Shown: positions 18,071 through 27,851 of the stretch, piece after piece
How positions within the stretch are numbered: position 1 is the first letter of the stretch
Layout of the letters: each line of letters begins with the position of its first letter
Assembly (NCBI RefSeq): GCF_001665395.1
Contig: NZ_LZSG01000001.1
Coordinates: 186,001 to 250,000, forward strand
Source: Mycobacterium sp. 1164966.3
Lineage (GTDB): Bacteria; Actinomycetota; Actinomycetes; Mycobacteriales; Mycobacteriaceae
DNA: 64,000 nt
Direction of reading: 5' to 3'
Translations under genes and position numbers: made by a program
The notes under the pieces: generated by a model
What the model saw: the letters and a program-made list of their open reading frames with translations, nothing else
What the model was told of the DNA's origin: nothing
Databases searched by the model: none

Positions 18071-19330
18071 CTAGGTAGTAGCGGCCACCGCGAGTCTGGA
18101 TCGAACGCGCACCAGCGGCGGGTTGGGGTTCTGTGGTTGGGGAATGGCGGCCAGATTGAAGTCGGCGATCACGCCGGGGCGAAAGATGAGGCACTCCGTA
18201 GAGCCGCCGAACTGGAAGTATCCCAGTTCATCACCCTTCGCGACGTGACAGCCGGGTTGGGCTCCCGGACTGATGATGCAGGAGGACACCTCGGACATGC
18301 CCAGGCCCAGAAAGGCGACCAAGCCGATGCCCGGATCGTCTGCCTCGATCAGGATGATGGCGCGTGCAGCGACATGGGCCAGGTAGGACTGGGAAGTCGT
18401 GGGGTCTAACGCCTCGGTACCCTCCGAGTCGTCCTCGGAGTAGTACGTACCTTCCTTGACGAACGCCCGCACGACGGTGCCGGCGACCGGGCTATGCCAG
18501 CGGTGGTAGTTAGTCGCGCTCAAAAATGCTTGATACACCGTGCCGTCGACGAACTGATCCACAGCGTCGTCGTTCGCCAGCAGGTCGTTGAGTGAATAGG
18601 GCTGGCGTTTGATCCAGAAGCGGTCCTGACGTTGCACACCGGTGCTGATGCGGTACGGCGTGGACTCGCAGGCGCTGACGATCACCTTGTCGTCCTCGGG
18701 GGATGCGACCGGACGGGCGTCTTCGGTGAAGCGTCGGGTGAAGAAGTCATTCCACGACTTGAAGCCCCAATGCTCGTCAGTCGGATCGTGCACGAACTCC
18801 TCGATGCCCACCGCACGTCTTGCGGCCTCGCTCTTCCAGCCTGACGGCGAATCGTTGAGCACATACAGCGAGTCCGCACTGCTGAGGAACTCACACCACG
18901 CATTGAGGATCTTCTTCAACATTGCGTTGATCCGCGGATCGCGGTAGGCGGCGAATCCGGTGACTGTGCCCATCGTCCAGTCCAGGATCGCGTTGAGCGG
19001 CAGGGTCACCGCGCTATCACCGAACTCGGGCGCCATGGTCAGCACCTCGTTGATCATGCGCAGGAGCTGCGGCACGTCGTGCAGGTGACGCTTCTGGTAA
19101 GGCTTGCGCTGAGGAACCTCGGCGATCATCTCATTGAGGTAGAGCCGTACCACCGGATCGGTGTCGATCAACTCCTGAAACTCGGTAAGTACCGGATGCA
19201 ACGCAACGTCCTCGCCGCGGCGCTCCGTCCGCTCACCGTGCCCCTCCAGCCACGATTCCAAATCCTCTTGGTCCGACGGCAGCCAGCCTGCTAGCTGCGG
19301 GGCACTTTTATCCTTGCTGCGTGAAGTCAT
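18071..19330 (-). CDS. Phosphatidylserine decarboxylase-like protein with N-terminal PSDC domain
   Basis: 419 aa. Residues about 40-185 look like the phosphatidylserine-decarboxylase-associated (PSDC) domain; the C-terminal half is the PSD catalytic fold. Key residues are retained: NYHRWHSP near 270 and the autocleavage motif GGST with Ser near 377, where PSDs self-cleave to form the pyruvoyl cofactor. This two-domain layout is shared with fungal decarboxylases such as the tryptophan decarboxylase PsiD, so an aromatic amino acid is as plausible a substrate as phosphatidylserine. No membrane segment is seen. It converges on ipdC with a 12-bp gap and stands where H37Rv has fdxB and Rv3555c. No ribosome site is visible at ATG 19330. 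Confidence 0.8.
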   Translation of the reverse strand: MTSRSKDKSAPQLAGWLPSDQEDLESWLEGHGERTERRGEDVALHPVLTEFQELIDTDPVVRLYLNEMIAEVPQRKPYQKRHLHDVPQLLRMINEVLTMAPEFGDSAVTLPLNAILDWTMGTVTGFAAYRDPRINAMLKKILNAWCEFLSSADSLYVLNDSPSGWKSEAARRAVGIEEFVHDPTDEHWGFKSWNDFFTRRFTEDARPVASPEDDKVIVSACESTPYRISTGVQRQDRFWIKRQPYSLNDLLANDDAVDQFVDGTVYQAFLSATNYHRWHSPVAGTVVRAFVKEGTYYSEDDSEGTEALDPTTSQSYLAHVAARAIILIEADDPGIGLVAFLGLGMSEVSSCIISPGAQPGCHVAKGDELGYFQFGGSTECLIFRPGVIADFNLAAIPQPQNPNPPLVRVRSRLAVAATT

Positions 19331-19396
19331 ACCGCACACATAGCCGCGGCACGGAAAAGGAAACATCCGCGGGAATCGGCAGGGCGGACGTGAAGC

Positions 19397-19456
19397 GCGA
19401 GCAGACGCAAAATCCCTTCAAACCAAGGGTTTTGAGGGGATTTTACGTCGGCTCGC
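19397..19456 (-). terminator. Hairpin terminator after fadA6 (GAGCAGACG family)
   Basis: Arms GCGAGCAGACGCAAAATCCC and GGGGATTTTACGTCGGCTCGC surround a loop with a second small CCTT/AAGG pairing. It lies 8 bp beyond the fadA6 stop (19464) and upstream of the decarboxylase gene on the same strand, so it isolates that gene from the fadA6 transcript. Confidence 0.8.
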
Positions 19457-19463
19457 GGCTGTA

Positions 19464-20624
19464 CTAGAGGCGCTCGATGATGGTCACGTTGGCGGTGCCG
19501 CCACCCTCGCACATCGTCTGCAGCCCGTACCGACCGCCGGTACGCTCGAGCTCGTTGAGCATCGTGGTGAACAGCTTCGCCCCGGTGGCGCCCAGGGGAT
19601 GTCCGAGGGCGATGGCGCCGCCGTTGGGGTTGACTTTCTCCGGATCGGCCTTGATCTCCTTGAGCCAGGCCAGAACTACCGGTGCGAAGGCCTCGTTGAT
19701 CTCGACGGTGTCGATGTCGTCGATGGACAGGCCGGTCTTTTCCAGCGCATAGCGGGTGGCGGGGATGGGCCCGGTCAGCATGAACACCGGGTCGGCGGCG
19801 CGGGCACTGATGTGGTGGATGCGAGCCCGCGGTGTCAGCCCGTGGGTTTTGACGGCCTGCTCGGACGCCAGCAGTACAGCACTGGCGCCGTCGGAGATCT
19901 GACTGGCCATCGCCGCCGTCAGCCGGCCCCCCTCGACCAGCGGCTTGAGACCGGCCATCTTTTCCAGCGACGACTCGCGGGGACCCTCGTCCACCCGGAA
20001 CGGCCCGGAACCCGTTTCGACAGTGAGGATTTCGTTGTCGAAGTGGCCGCCCCGGATCGCCGCGAACGCGCGCTCGTGACTGGTGAGCGAGTAGCGCTCC
20101 ATCTCTTCGCGGGACAGATTCCACTTTTCCGCGATCAATTCCGAGCCGCGGAACTGAGAGATCTCCTGATCGCCGTAGCGATGCAGCCACTGCTTGGATT
20201 CGCTCGTCGGCGAGGTGAAGCCGAATTGCTCGCCGACCGTCATCGCCGACGAGATCGGGATCTGGCTCATGTTCTGTACGCCACCGGCCACGATGACGTC
20301 GGCGGTGCCGGACATGATCGCTTGTGCCCCAAAGGAAATCGCCTGTTGGCTAGAGCCGCACTGCCGGTCCACCGTAACTCCCGGGACCTCCTCGGGATAT
20401 CCCGCGGCCAGCCATGACAGCCGGGCGATGTTGCCTGCTTGGCCTCCGATGGCGTCGACACAACCGGCGATCACATCGTCGACTGCCGCTGGGTCCACGT
20501 CCGCCCGATCGAAAAGACCGCGCCAGGCTAGGGCACCGAGGTCGACGGGATGTACCCCGGCCAGTGCGCCGCCCCGCTTACCAACCGCGGTACGTACAGC
20601 GTCGATGACGTACGCCTCAGGCAT
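19464..20624 (-). CDS. fadA6: Thiolase FadA6, ring C/D degradation
   Basis: 386 aa thiolase. In the HIP pathway FadA6 cleaves the open-chain beta-keto diacyl-CoA formed after ring C hydrolysis. Nucleophile Cys89 in DRQCGSSQQ, EINEAFAPVV near 305, His in [12 protein letters not shown] and Cys in MCEGGG near 376 are present. Its start overlaps the kstR2 stop by 8 bp, so it is translated from the autoregulated kstR2 message. Confidence 0.94.
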   Translation of the reverse strand: MPEAYVIDAVRTAVGKRGGALAGVHPVDLGALAWRGLFDRADVDPAAVDDVIAGCVDAIGGQAGNIARLSWLAAGYPEEVPGVTVDRQCGSSQQAISFGAQAIMSGTADVIVAGGVQNMSQIPISSAMTVGEQFGFTSPTSESKQWLHRYGDQEISQFRGSELIAEKWNLSREEMERYSLTSHERAFAAIRGGHFDNEILTVETGSGPFRVDEGPRESSLEKMAGLKPLVEGGRLTAAMASQISDGASAVLLASEQAVKTHGLTPRARIHHISARAADPVFMLTGPIPATRYALEKTGLSIDDIDTVEINEAFAPVVLAWLKEIKADPEKVNPNGGAIALGHPLGATGAKLFTTMLNELERTGGRYGLQTMCEGGGTANVTIIERL

Positions 20625-21231
20625 CTTTACAGACTCCTTCTTTCGTGATCCCGCCTAGCACGATGGCGAGGTATTGCCGCCCTACCTGTTTGGCGGTGAG
20701 CGGTCCGCCGGGTTGATACCAGCGCACCGACACCCAGGTGGTGTCGCGGATGAAACGGTAGACGAGGTCGACGTCGAGATCGGACCGGAAGTACCCCTCG
20801 TCGATGCCCTGATTGAGCACCTCGACCCACATCTTGCGTTGCTGCCGGTTCATGTCCTCGATGTAGGAGAACCGGGGCTGCGCCAACAGCCGCTGGGCCT
20901 CGTCCTGATAGATGACGACCTGCGCATGCCGATGCTCGATAGCCTCGAACGACGCCATGAACAACCCCTTGAGCCGCTCGAGCGGATTGGGTTCGCCGTC
21001 GACGATCTCCCGATAGCGGGCGAACAACCAGTCCAGGAATCCGCGCAGCAACTCGTCGACCATCTCCTCTTTGGAGGAGAAGTGGTGGTACAAGCTGCCG
21101 GACAGGATGCCGGCACCATCGGCGATGTCGCGTACGGTGGTGGCCCGCAACCCGCGTTCGGCGAACATCGACGCGGCGAGTTCCAGCAACTCGTCTCGTC
21201 GGCTGTTGGCCGAACCGGTCACTCGGTCCAT
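20617..21231 (-). CDS. kstR2: TetR-family repressor KstR2
   Basis: 204 aa TetR regulator. The N-terminal helix-turn-helix spans about residues 10-56 (TTVRDIADGAG, then GSLYHHFSSKEEM). The characterised orthologue represses the ring C/D genes and is released by HIP-CoA, the FadD3 product. A KstR2 operator lies 16 bp upstream, pointing to autoregulation. fadA6 overlaps its 3' end. In H37Rv a PPE gene separates kstR2 from ipdF; here only a short spacer does. Confidence 0.94.
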   Translation of the reverse strand: MDRVTGSANSRRDELLELAASMFAERGLRATTVRDIADGAGILSGSLYHHFSSKEEMVDELLRGFLDWLFARYREIVDGEPNPLERLKGLFMASFEAIEHRHAQVVIYQDEAQRLLAQPRFSYIEDMNRQQRKMWVEVLNQGIDEGYFRSDLDVDLVYRFIRDTTWVSVRWYQPGGPLTAKQVGRQYLAIVLGGITKEGVCKDA

Positions 21232-21246
21232 CCGATCAGGGTATCA

Positions 21247-21260
21247 ACCAAGCGCTTGCT
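21247..21260. promoter_or_regulatory. KstR2-type operator upstream of kstR2
   Basis: ACCAAGCGCTTGCT matches AnCAAGnnCTTGnT in full. It sits between the kstR2 start (21231) and the end of ipdF (21278), so it should control kstR2-fadA6 only. Confidence 0.88.
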
Positions 21261-21277
21261 TGGCCACCTACGAGCGG

Positions 21278-22062
21278 TCATGGATGTTGGCTCGATACCG
21301 AGATCACCTCGCCAGTGAGATAGCTGGAGTAGTCACTGGCCAGAAACGCAATGGTGGCCGCGACTTCCCACGGCTCCGCGGCGCGCCCGAAGGCCTCGCC
21401 GGCCGACAGCCGGTCAAGCAACTCCGCCGACGTGGTCTTGTCCAGGAACTTGTGCCGCGCGATGCTGGGCGACACCGCGTTGATTCGAACGCCGTACTCG
21501 GCGGCTTCGATTGCGCTGCAACGGGTCAGCGCCATGACGCCGGCCTTGGCGGCCGCATAGTGCGCTTGCGAGTGCTGCGCGCGCCAGCCGAGCACGCTGG
21601 CATTGTTGACGATCACACCGCCATGCTTCGCCTGGCGGAAGTAGCGCAGCGCCGCACGCGTGGCTCGAAACACCGATGTCAGGGTCACATCAAGGACGCG
21701 GTCCCATTCTTCGTCGGTCATATCGGCCACCGGAGTCTGCCCGCCCAGCCCGGCGTTGTTGACCAGCACGTCGAGGCGGCCCATGCGAGCGGTGGTCGAT
21801 TCGAGGAGCGCGTCAACCTGGGCGGTGGATGTCACGTCGCACAGCACGCTTTCGACGCGGCCCAACCCCATCGCGGCAAGCCCTTCGGCCGTCTGCCCCA
21901 GCCGCCGTTCGTGATGATCGGAGATCACCACGTCGGCACCCTCGGTCAGGGCGCGGCGCGCGGTCGCCGAACCGATGCCGGTGCCCGCGGCCGCGGTCAC
22001 CACCACCACCTTGCCTTCCAAAAGGCCATGTCCGGCAATCTCTTTGGGCGCCTCCGACAAAC

Positions 22063-22066
<4 letters not shown>
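21278..22066 (-). CDS. ipdF: Short-chain dehydrogenase IpdF
   Basis: 262 aa SDR that interconverts the 5-hydroxy and 5-oxo groups of HIP-CoA-type intermediates. Cofactor loop TAAAGTGIGSATA near residues 23-35, NNAGLGG near 103-109, catalytic HYAAAK near 170-175. The start is inferred as TTG 22066, giving MSLSEAPKEIAG and exactly the length of the H37Rv protein; TTG overlaps the fadE30 TGA (TTGA), with GGGAGG upstream as ribosome site. The frame is open further upstream only because it runs through fadE30. Confidence 0.9.
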
Positions 22067-23211
<1,145 letters not shown>

Positions 23212-23228
23212 GCCCTGTAGGCTAACCT

Positions 23229-23242
23229 ACCAAGCACTTGCT
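23229..23242. promoter_or_regulatory. KstR2-type operator, fadE30/fadD3 divergent promoter
   Basis: ACCAAGCACTTGCT matches AnCAAGnnCTTGnT. It lies 17 bp upstream of fadE30 and 23 bp upstream of fadD3, placed to control both the leftward fadE30-ipdF and the rightward fadD3-fadE31-32-33-aspB units. Confidence 0.9.
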
Positions 23243-23265
23243 TTGTTAGCCCAGGAGCGTCACCA

Positions 23266-24786
23266 ATGTCGAGCGATCCCCGCACCGTGCCCGCGGCGCT
23301 TGATCGTTTGGCGCGCCGGTTACCCGACCACGACGCGCTGATCACCGACGATCGCAGCTTCATCGCCGCAGACCTGCGCGATGAGGTCTACCGAGCGGCC
23401 GCTGCACTGATCGCCCTCGGTGTGCAGCCGGCAGACCGGGTGGCTATCTGGTCGCCGAACACCTGGCACTGGGTGGTGGCCTGCCTGGCGATCCACCATG
23501 CCGGAGCCGCCATGGTGCCCTTGAACACGCGTTATACGGCCGGGGAAGCCGCCGACATCCTGGCCCGGACCGGTGCGCCGGTGCTGTTCGCGGCGGGCCG
23601 GTTCCTGGGCTCCGACCGGACGGGCGACCTGGACCGCGGTGCCCTGCCCGCGCTGCGGCACATTGTGCGGATTCCCATCGAGGACAACGACGGGACCTGG
23701 GACGACTTCATGGCCAACGCTGTCGACCTGGACGAGGTAACCACCCGAGCCGCTACCGTCTCACCCGACGACATCAGCGACATTCTCTTCACCTCCGGCA
23801 CCACCGGGCGCAGCAAAGGTGTGCTGTGCGCCCACCGGCAGTCGCTGGCCGGCTCGGCGTCCTGGGCGGCCAACGGCAAAATCACCAGCGACGACCGCTA
23901 CCTGTGCATCAACCCGTTCTTCCACAACTTCGGCTACAAGGCCGGCATTCTGGCCTGCCTGCAAACCGGGGCGACGCTGATCCCGCACCTCACGTTCGAT
24001 CCGCTGCGCACGCTGCAGGCCATCGAGCGACATCGCATCACCGTGCTGCCCGGGCCGCCGACCATCTATCAGACGCTGCTCGACCACCCGGCGCGTCACG
24101 ACTACGACCTCAGCTCGCTGCGCTTCGCTGTCACCGGCGCCGCCACCGTGCCCGTCGTGCTGGTGGAACGCATGCAGTCCGAACTCGACATCGACATCGT
24201 GCTGACGGCCTACGGACTGACCGAGGCCAACGGCATGGGAACCATGTGCCGCGCCGACGACGACGCGGTGACCGTCGCCACGACGTGCGGGCGGCCCTTC
24301 GCAGACTTCGAATTGCGCATCGGGGAAACAGGCGAAGTCCTGCTGCGCGGACCGAACGTGATGCTGGGCTACCTGGACGACCCGGAGGCGACCGCCGCGG
24401 CCATCGACGCCGACGGATGGCTGCACACCGGCGATATCGGGACCGTCGACGAAGCCGGCAACCTGCGAATCACCGACCGGCTCAAGGACATGTACATCTG
24501 CGGCGGGTTCAACGTCTACCCCGCCGAGGTCGAGCAGGTGCTGGCTCGGATGGACGGCGTGGCCGACGCCGCGGTGATCGGAGTTCACGACGACCGACTG
24601 GGCGAAGTCGGCCGTGCGTTCGTGGTCGCCCATCCAGGCGCCGCCCTCGACGAGGAGTCGGTAATCGCTTACACCCGTGAGCATTTGGCGAACTTCAAGG
24701 CTCCGCGGTCGGTGCGGTTCCTCGACGAGTTGCCCCGCAATGCCGGTGGCAAAGTGGTCAAACCCCAACTGCGAGAACTGGACTGA
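23266..24786 (+). CDS. fadD3: HIP-CoA synthetase FadD3
   Basis: 506 aa AMP-forming acyl-CoA ligase. FadD3 activates HIP, the propionate side chain left on rings C/D, and its product is the KstR2 inducer. Adenylate-forming motifs: FTSGTTGRSKGV near residues 171-182, YGLTEANG near 316-323, GWLHTGDIG near 383-391 and the C-terminal lysine in NAGGKVVKPQ. AGGAG precedes the ATG. It heads a rightward operon of five genes with gaps or overlaps of 10 bp or less (14 bp before fadE32... fadE31 ends 8 bp before it). Confidence 0.95.
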   Translation: MSSDPRTVPAALDRLARRLPDHDALITDDRSFIAADLRDEVYRAAAALIALGVQPADRVAIWSPNTWHWVVACLAIHHAGAAMVPLNTRYTAGEAADILARTGAPVLFAAGRFLGSDRTGDLDRGALPALRHIVRIPIEDNDGTWDDFMANAVDLDEVTTRAATVSPDDISDILFTSGTTGRSKGVLCAHRQSLAGSASWAANGKITSDDRYLCINPFFHNFGYKAGILACLQTGATLIPHLTFDPLRTLQAIERHRITVLPGPPTIYQTLLDHPARHDYDLSSLRFAVTGAATVPVVLVERMQSELDIDIVLTAYGLTEANGMGTMCRADDDAVTVATTCGRPFADFELRIGETGEVLLRGPNVMLGYLDDPEATAAAIDADGWLHTGDIGTVDEAGNLRITDRLKDMYICGGFNVYPAEVEQVLARMDGVADAAVIGVHDDRLGEVGRAFVVAHPGAALDEESVIAYTREHLANFKAPRSVRFLDELPRNAGGKVVKPQLRELD

Positions 24787-24796
24787 AACGGACGAA

Positions 24797-25933
24797 ATGG
24801 ACCTGGCATTCGACGACGAGACCCTGGCCTTTCAGGCCGAGGTCCGCGACTTCCTCTCCGCAAACCGGGAGTCGATCCCCACCAAGTCCTACGACAACGC
24901 GGAAGGCTTTGCCCAGCACCGCCGTTGGGACCGGATACTTTTCGACGCCGGCCTATCGGTCATCACCTGGCCGAAGAAGTACGGCGGCCGCGACGCCCCG
25001 CTGTTGCACTGGGTGGTGTTCGAGGAGGAGTACTTCCACGCCTGCGCACCGGGCCGGGCCAGCGCCAATGGCACTTCGATGCTGGCACCCACGCTGTTCG
25101 CGCACGGCACTGAGGAACAGCGAGACCGCATCCTGCCCAAAATGGCCAGCGGCGAACAGATTTGGGCCCAGGCCTGGTCGGAGCCCGAATCCGGCAGCGA
25201 CCTGGCGTCGCTGCGGTCCACCGCGACCAGGACGGGCGGCGGCTGGCTGCTCAACGGGCAGAAGATCTGGAGTTCCCGAGCCCCCTTCGCCGAGATGGGT
25301 TTCGGGCTCTTCCGGTCCGACCCCGCAGCCGAAAGACACAATGGGCTGACATATTTCATGTTCGACCTCAAGGCCAAGGGCATCACGGTGCGCCCGATCG
25401 TGCAGCTGGGCGGCGACACCGGATTCGGTGAAATCTTCCTCGACGACGTCTTCGTTCCCGACGAGGACGTCATCGGCACCCCGAACGACGGCTGGCGCGC
25501 GGCCATGTCCACGTCGAGCAACGAGCGCGGCATGTCGCTGCGCAGCCCGGCCCGCTTTCTCGCCGTGGCAGAACGGCTGGTGCAGCTGTGGAAGGACCGT
25601 GGCTCGCCCCCGGAGTTCGCCGAGCGGGTTGCCGACGGGTGGATCAAGGCGCAGGCCTACCGGCTGCAAACCTTCGGCACGGTGACCAGGCTGGCCCGCG
25701 GCGGAGAGTTGGGCGCCGAATCGTCGGTGACCAAAGTGTTCTGGTCCGACCTCGACGTCGAACTTCATCAGACCGCGCTCGACCTCCTCGGCGCCCACGG
25801 GGAGCTCGCCGACCGGTGGACCGAAGGCCTGCTGTTCGCACTGGGCGGCCCCATCTATGCCGGCACCAACGAAATCCAGCGCAATATCATTTCGGAACGG
25901 CTGCTGGGTCTGCCTCGAGAAAAGAAGGGGTAG
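24797..25933 (+). CDS. fadE31: Acyl-CoA dehydrogenase FadE31
   Basis: 378 aa acyl-CoA dehydrogenase. WAQAWSEPESGSDLASLRST near residues 122-141 and the C-terminal IYAGTNEIQRNIISERLLGLP mark the full-length, FAD-binding subunit type; FadE31 works with the shorter FadE32/33 subunits in oxidation of the opened C/D-ring chain. ATG 24797 is 10 bp after the fadD3 stop. Confidence 0.92.
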   Translation: MDLAFDDETLAFQAEVRDFLSANRESIPTKSYDNAEGFAQHRRWDRILFDAGLSVITWPKKYGGRDAPLLHWVVFEEEYFHACAPGRASANGTSMLAPTLFAHGTEEQRDRILPKMASGEQIWAQAWSEPESGSDLASLRSTATRTGGGWLLNGQKIWSSRAPFAEMGFGLFRSDPAAERHNGLTYFMFDLKAKGITVRPIVQLGGDTGFGEIFLDDVFVPDEDVIGTPNDGWRAAMSTSSNERGMSLRSPARFLAVAERLVQLWKDRGSPPEFAERVADGWIKAQAYRLQTFGTVTRLARGGELGAESSVTKVFWSDLDVELHQTALDLLGAHGELADRWTEGLLFALGGPIYAGTNEIQRNIISERLLGLPREKKG

Positions 25934-25941
25934 AAACGCTG

Positions 25942-26892
25942 ATGGAATTCGCACTCGACGAACAGCAACGCGACTTCGCGGCCAGCATCGACGCCGCGCT
26001 CGGCGCCGCGGACCTGCCCGGCGCGGTGCGGGCGTGGTCGGCGGGTGACGTCACACCCGGCCGCAAGGTTTGGGAACAGCTGGCCAACCTTGGCGTCACC
26101 GCCCTGCTGGTACCGCAGAAGTTCGACGGTATCGAGGCTCATCCGGTCGACCTGGTGGTGGCCCTCGAACGTCTCGGCCGCTGGTGCGTGCCCGGCCCGG
26201 TCGCCGAATCCCTCGCCGTGGCACCGGTTTTGCTCGCTGAAGACGAACGCTGCGCCGAGCTGGCTTCCGGGGAGTTGATCGCCACCGTCGCAATGCCACC
26301 GCAGGTGCCGCGCGCTGTCGACGCCGATACCGCCGGATTGGTGCTACTGGCCGACGGCAGCACAATCGCCGAGGCCGAAGCCGAAGCCGATACGGAGCAT
26401 GAGTCCGTCGACCCCAGCCGCCGCCTCTACGACGTCGCGGCAACGGGTAAGAGCTGGCGGGCCCCGAAGGAACAAGTCGAACGTGCCTACGAGTTGGGCG
26501 TGCTGGCCACCGCGGCCCAGCTCGTCGGTGCAGCACAGTCGCTACTTGACGCGGCCGTCGACTACGCCAAGCAGCGCTCTCAGTTCGGCCGGGCGATCGG
26601 CTCGTATCAGGCGATCAAGCACAAGCTCGCCGACGTGCACATCGCCATCGAGCTGGCTAGCCCGCTGGTCTACGGCGCCGCTTTGTCGTTGACACCTCGT
26701 GACGTGAGTGCCGCGAAAGTCGCGGCGTCGGACGCGGGCCTGCTGGCCGCGCGCTCTGCACTACAGACTCATGGCGCCATCGGATTCACCCAGGAACATG
26801 ACCTGTCACTATGGCTGCTGCGGGTGCAGGCTTTGCGGTCGGCGTGGGGTACGCCGCAGGAGCACCGGCGGCGAGTGCTGGAGGCGTTCTAA
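25942..26892 (+). CDS. fadE32: Acyl-CoA dehydrogenase subunit FadE32
   Basis: 316 aa, the short ACAD subunit type that needs a longer partner. RSQFGRAIGSYQAIKHKLADVH near residues 213-234 supplies half the FAD site. A short acidic repeat EAEAEADTEHE near 145-155 sits in a variable loop. It starts 8 bp after fadE31, and its TAA shares its last base with the fadE33 ATG. Implicated in oxidation of the MeDODA/MOODA-type CoA esters late in the ring C/D pathway. Confidence 0.9.
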   Translation: MEFALDEQQRDFAASIDAALGAADLPGAVRAWSAGDVTPGRKVWEQLANLGVTALLVPQKFDGIEAHPVDLVVALERLGRWCVPGPVAESLAVAPVLLAEDERCAELASGELIATVAMPPQVPRAVDADTAGLVLLADGSTIAEAEAEADTEHESVDPSRRLYDVAATGKSWRAPKEQVERAYELGVLATAAQLVGAAQSLLDAAVDYAKQRSQFGRAIGSYQAIKHKLADVHIAIELASPLVYGAALSLTPRDVSAAKVAASDAGLLAARSALQTHGAIGFTQEHDLSLWLLRVQALRSAWGTPQEHRRRVLEAF

Positions 26893-27851
26893 TGACTGAA
26901 GAACGGGAGATGCTGCGCGACACCGTCGCGAATCTGGTAGCCAAGCATGCGAATCCGTCGGCCGTGCGTGCGGCAATGGAGTCCGACCGCGGCTACGATG
27001 AGTCGCTGTGGCAGCTGCTCTGCGAGCAGGTCGGGGCAGCCGCGCTGGTGATACCCGAGGAGCTGGGCGGCGCTGGTGGCGAACTGGCCGATGCCGCAAC
27101 GGTTTTGCAGGAGCTGGGACGGGCACTGGTGCCCTCCCCGTTGCTGGGCACCACGCTCGCCGAACTGGCCCTGCTCGCAACGCCAGAACCAGACGCCGAG
27201 ACGTTGGAAGCGCTGGCCGGCGGAACCTCGGTCGGAGCACTGGTGCTCGACCCCGACTACGTGGTCAACGGTGATATCGCCGACGTCGTTGTCGCCGCCA
27301 CGGACGGCCAGCTGAGCAGGTGGACGCGGTTCACCGCCCAGCCCGTCGCCACCATGGACCCCACTCGCAGGCTGGCCAAGGTGCGGCCCGACGACACCGA
27401 AGTGCTGGGAGCCGACCCGGGCTTGGCCGACACCGCGGCCATTCTGCTGGCCGCCGAACAAATCGGCGCCGCCGAACGGTGCCTGGAGCTCACCGTCGAA
27501 TACGCCAAGAGCCGAGTGCAGTTCGGCCGGCCGATCGGCAGCTTTCAGGCCCTCAAACACCGGATGGCCGACCTGTATGTCAAAGTCGCCGCGGCCCGGG
27601 CGGTCGTCGACGACGCGTGCAACGAGCCCACGCCCACCAACGCGGCGACTGCGCGGCTGGCCGCCAGCGAGACGCTGTCCACCGTGGCCGCCGAGGCCAT
27701 TCAGCTACACGGCGGCATTGCGATCACCTGGGAACACGACATGCATCTGTATTTCAAACGCGCGCACGGCAGTTCGCAGCTGCTTGCCACCCCACAGGAA
27801 CTGCTGCGCCGACTGGAAGCAGAAGTCTTTACGGCGGTACCCACCCCGTGA
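26892..27851 (+). CDS. fadE33: Acyl-CoA dehydrogenase subunit FadE33
   Basis: 319 aa short ACAD subunit, similar in layout to FadE32: VIPEELGGAGGELADAATVL near residues 54-73, RVQFGRPIGSFQALKHRMADLY near 211-232 and AIQLHGGIAITWEHDMHLYFKRA near 275-297. Begins at the TAATG junction with fadE32 and ends in a GTGA overlap with the aminotransferase gene. Same pathway as FadE31/32. Confidence 0.9.
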   Translation: MTEEREMLRDTVANLVAKHANPSAVRAAMESDRGYDESLWQLLCEQVGAAALVIPEELGGAGGELADAATVLQELGRALVPSPLLGTTLAELALLATPEPDAETLEALAGGTSVGALVLDPDYVVNGDIADVVVAATDGQLSRWTRFTAQPVATMDPTRRLAKVRPDDTEVLGADPGLADTAAILLAAEQIGAAERCLELTVEYAKSRVQFGRPIGSFQALKHRMADLYVKVAAARAVVDDACNEPTPTNAATARLAASETLSTVAAEAIQLHGGIAITWEHDMHLYFKRAHGSSQLLATPQELLRRLEAEVFTAVPTP

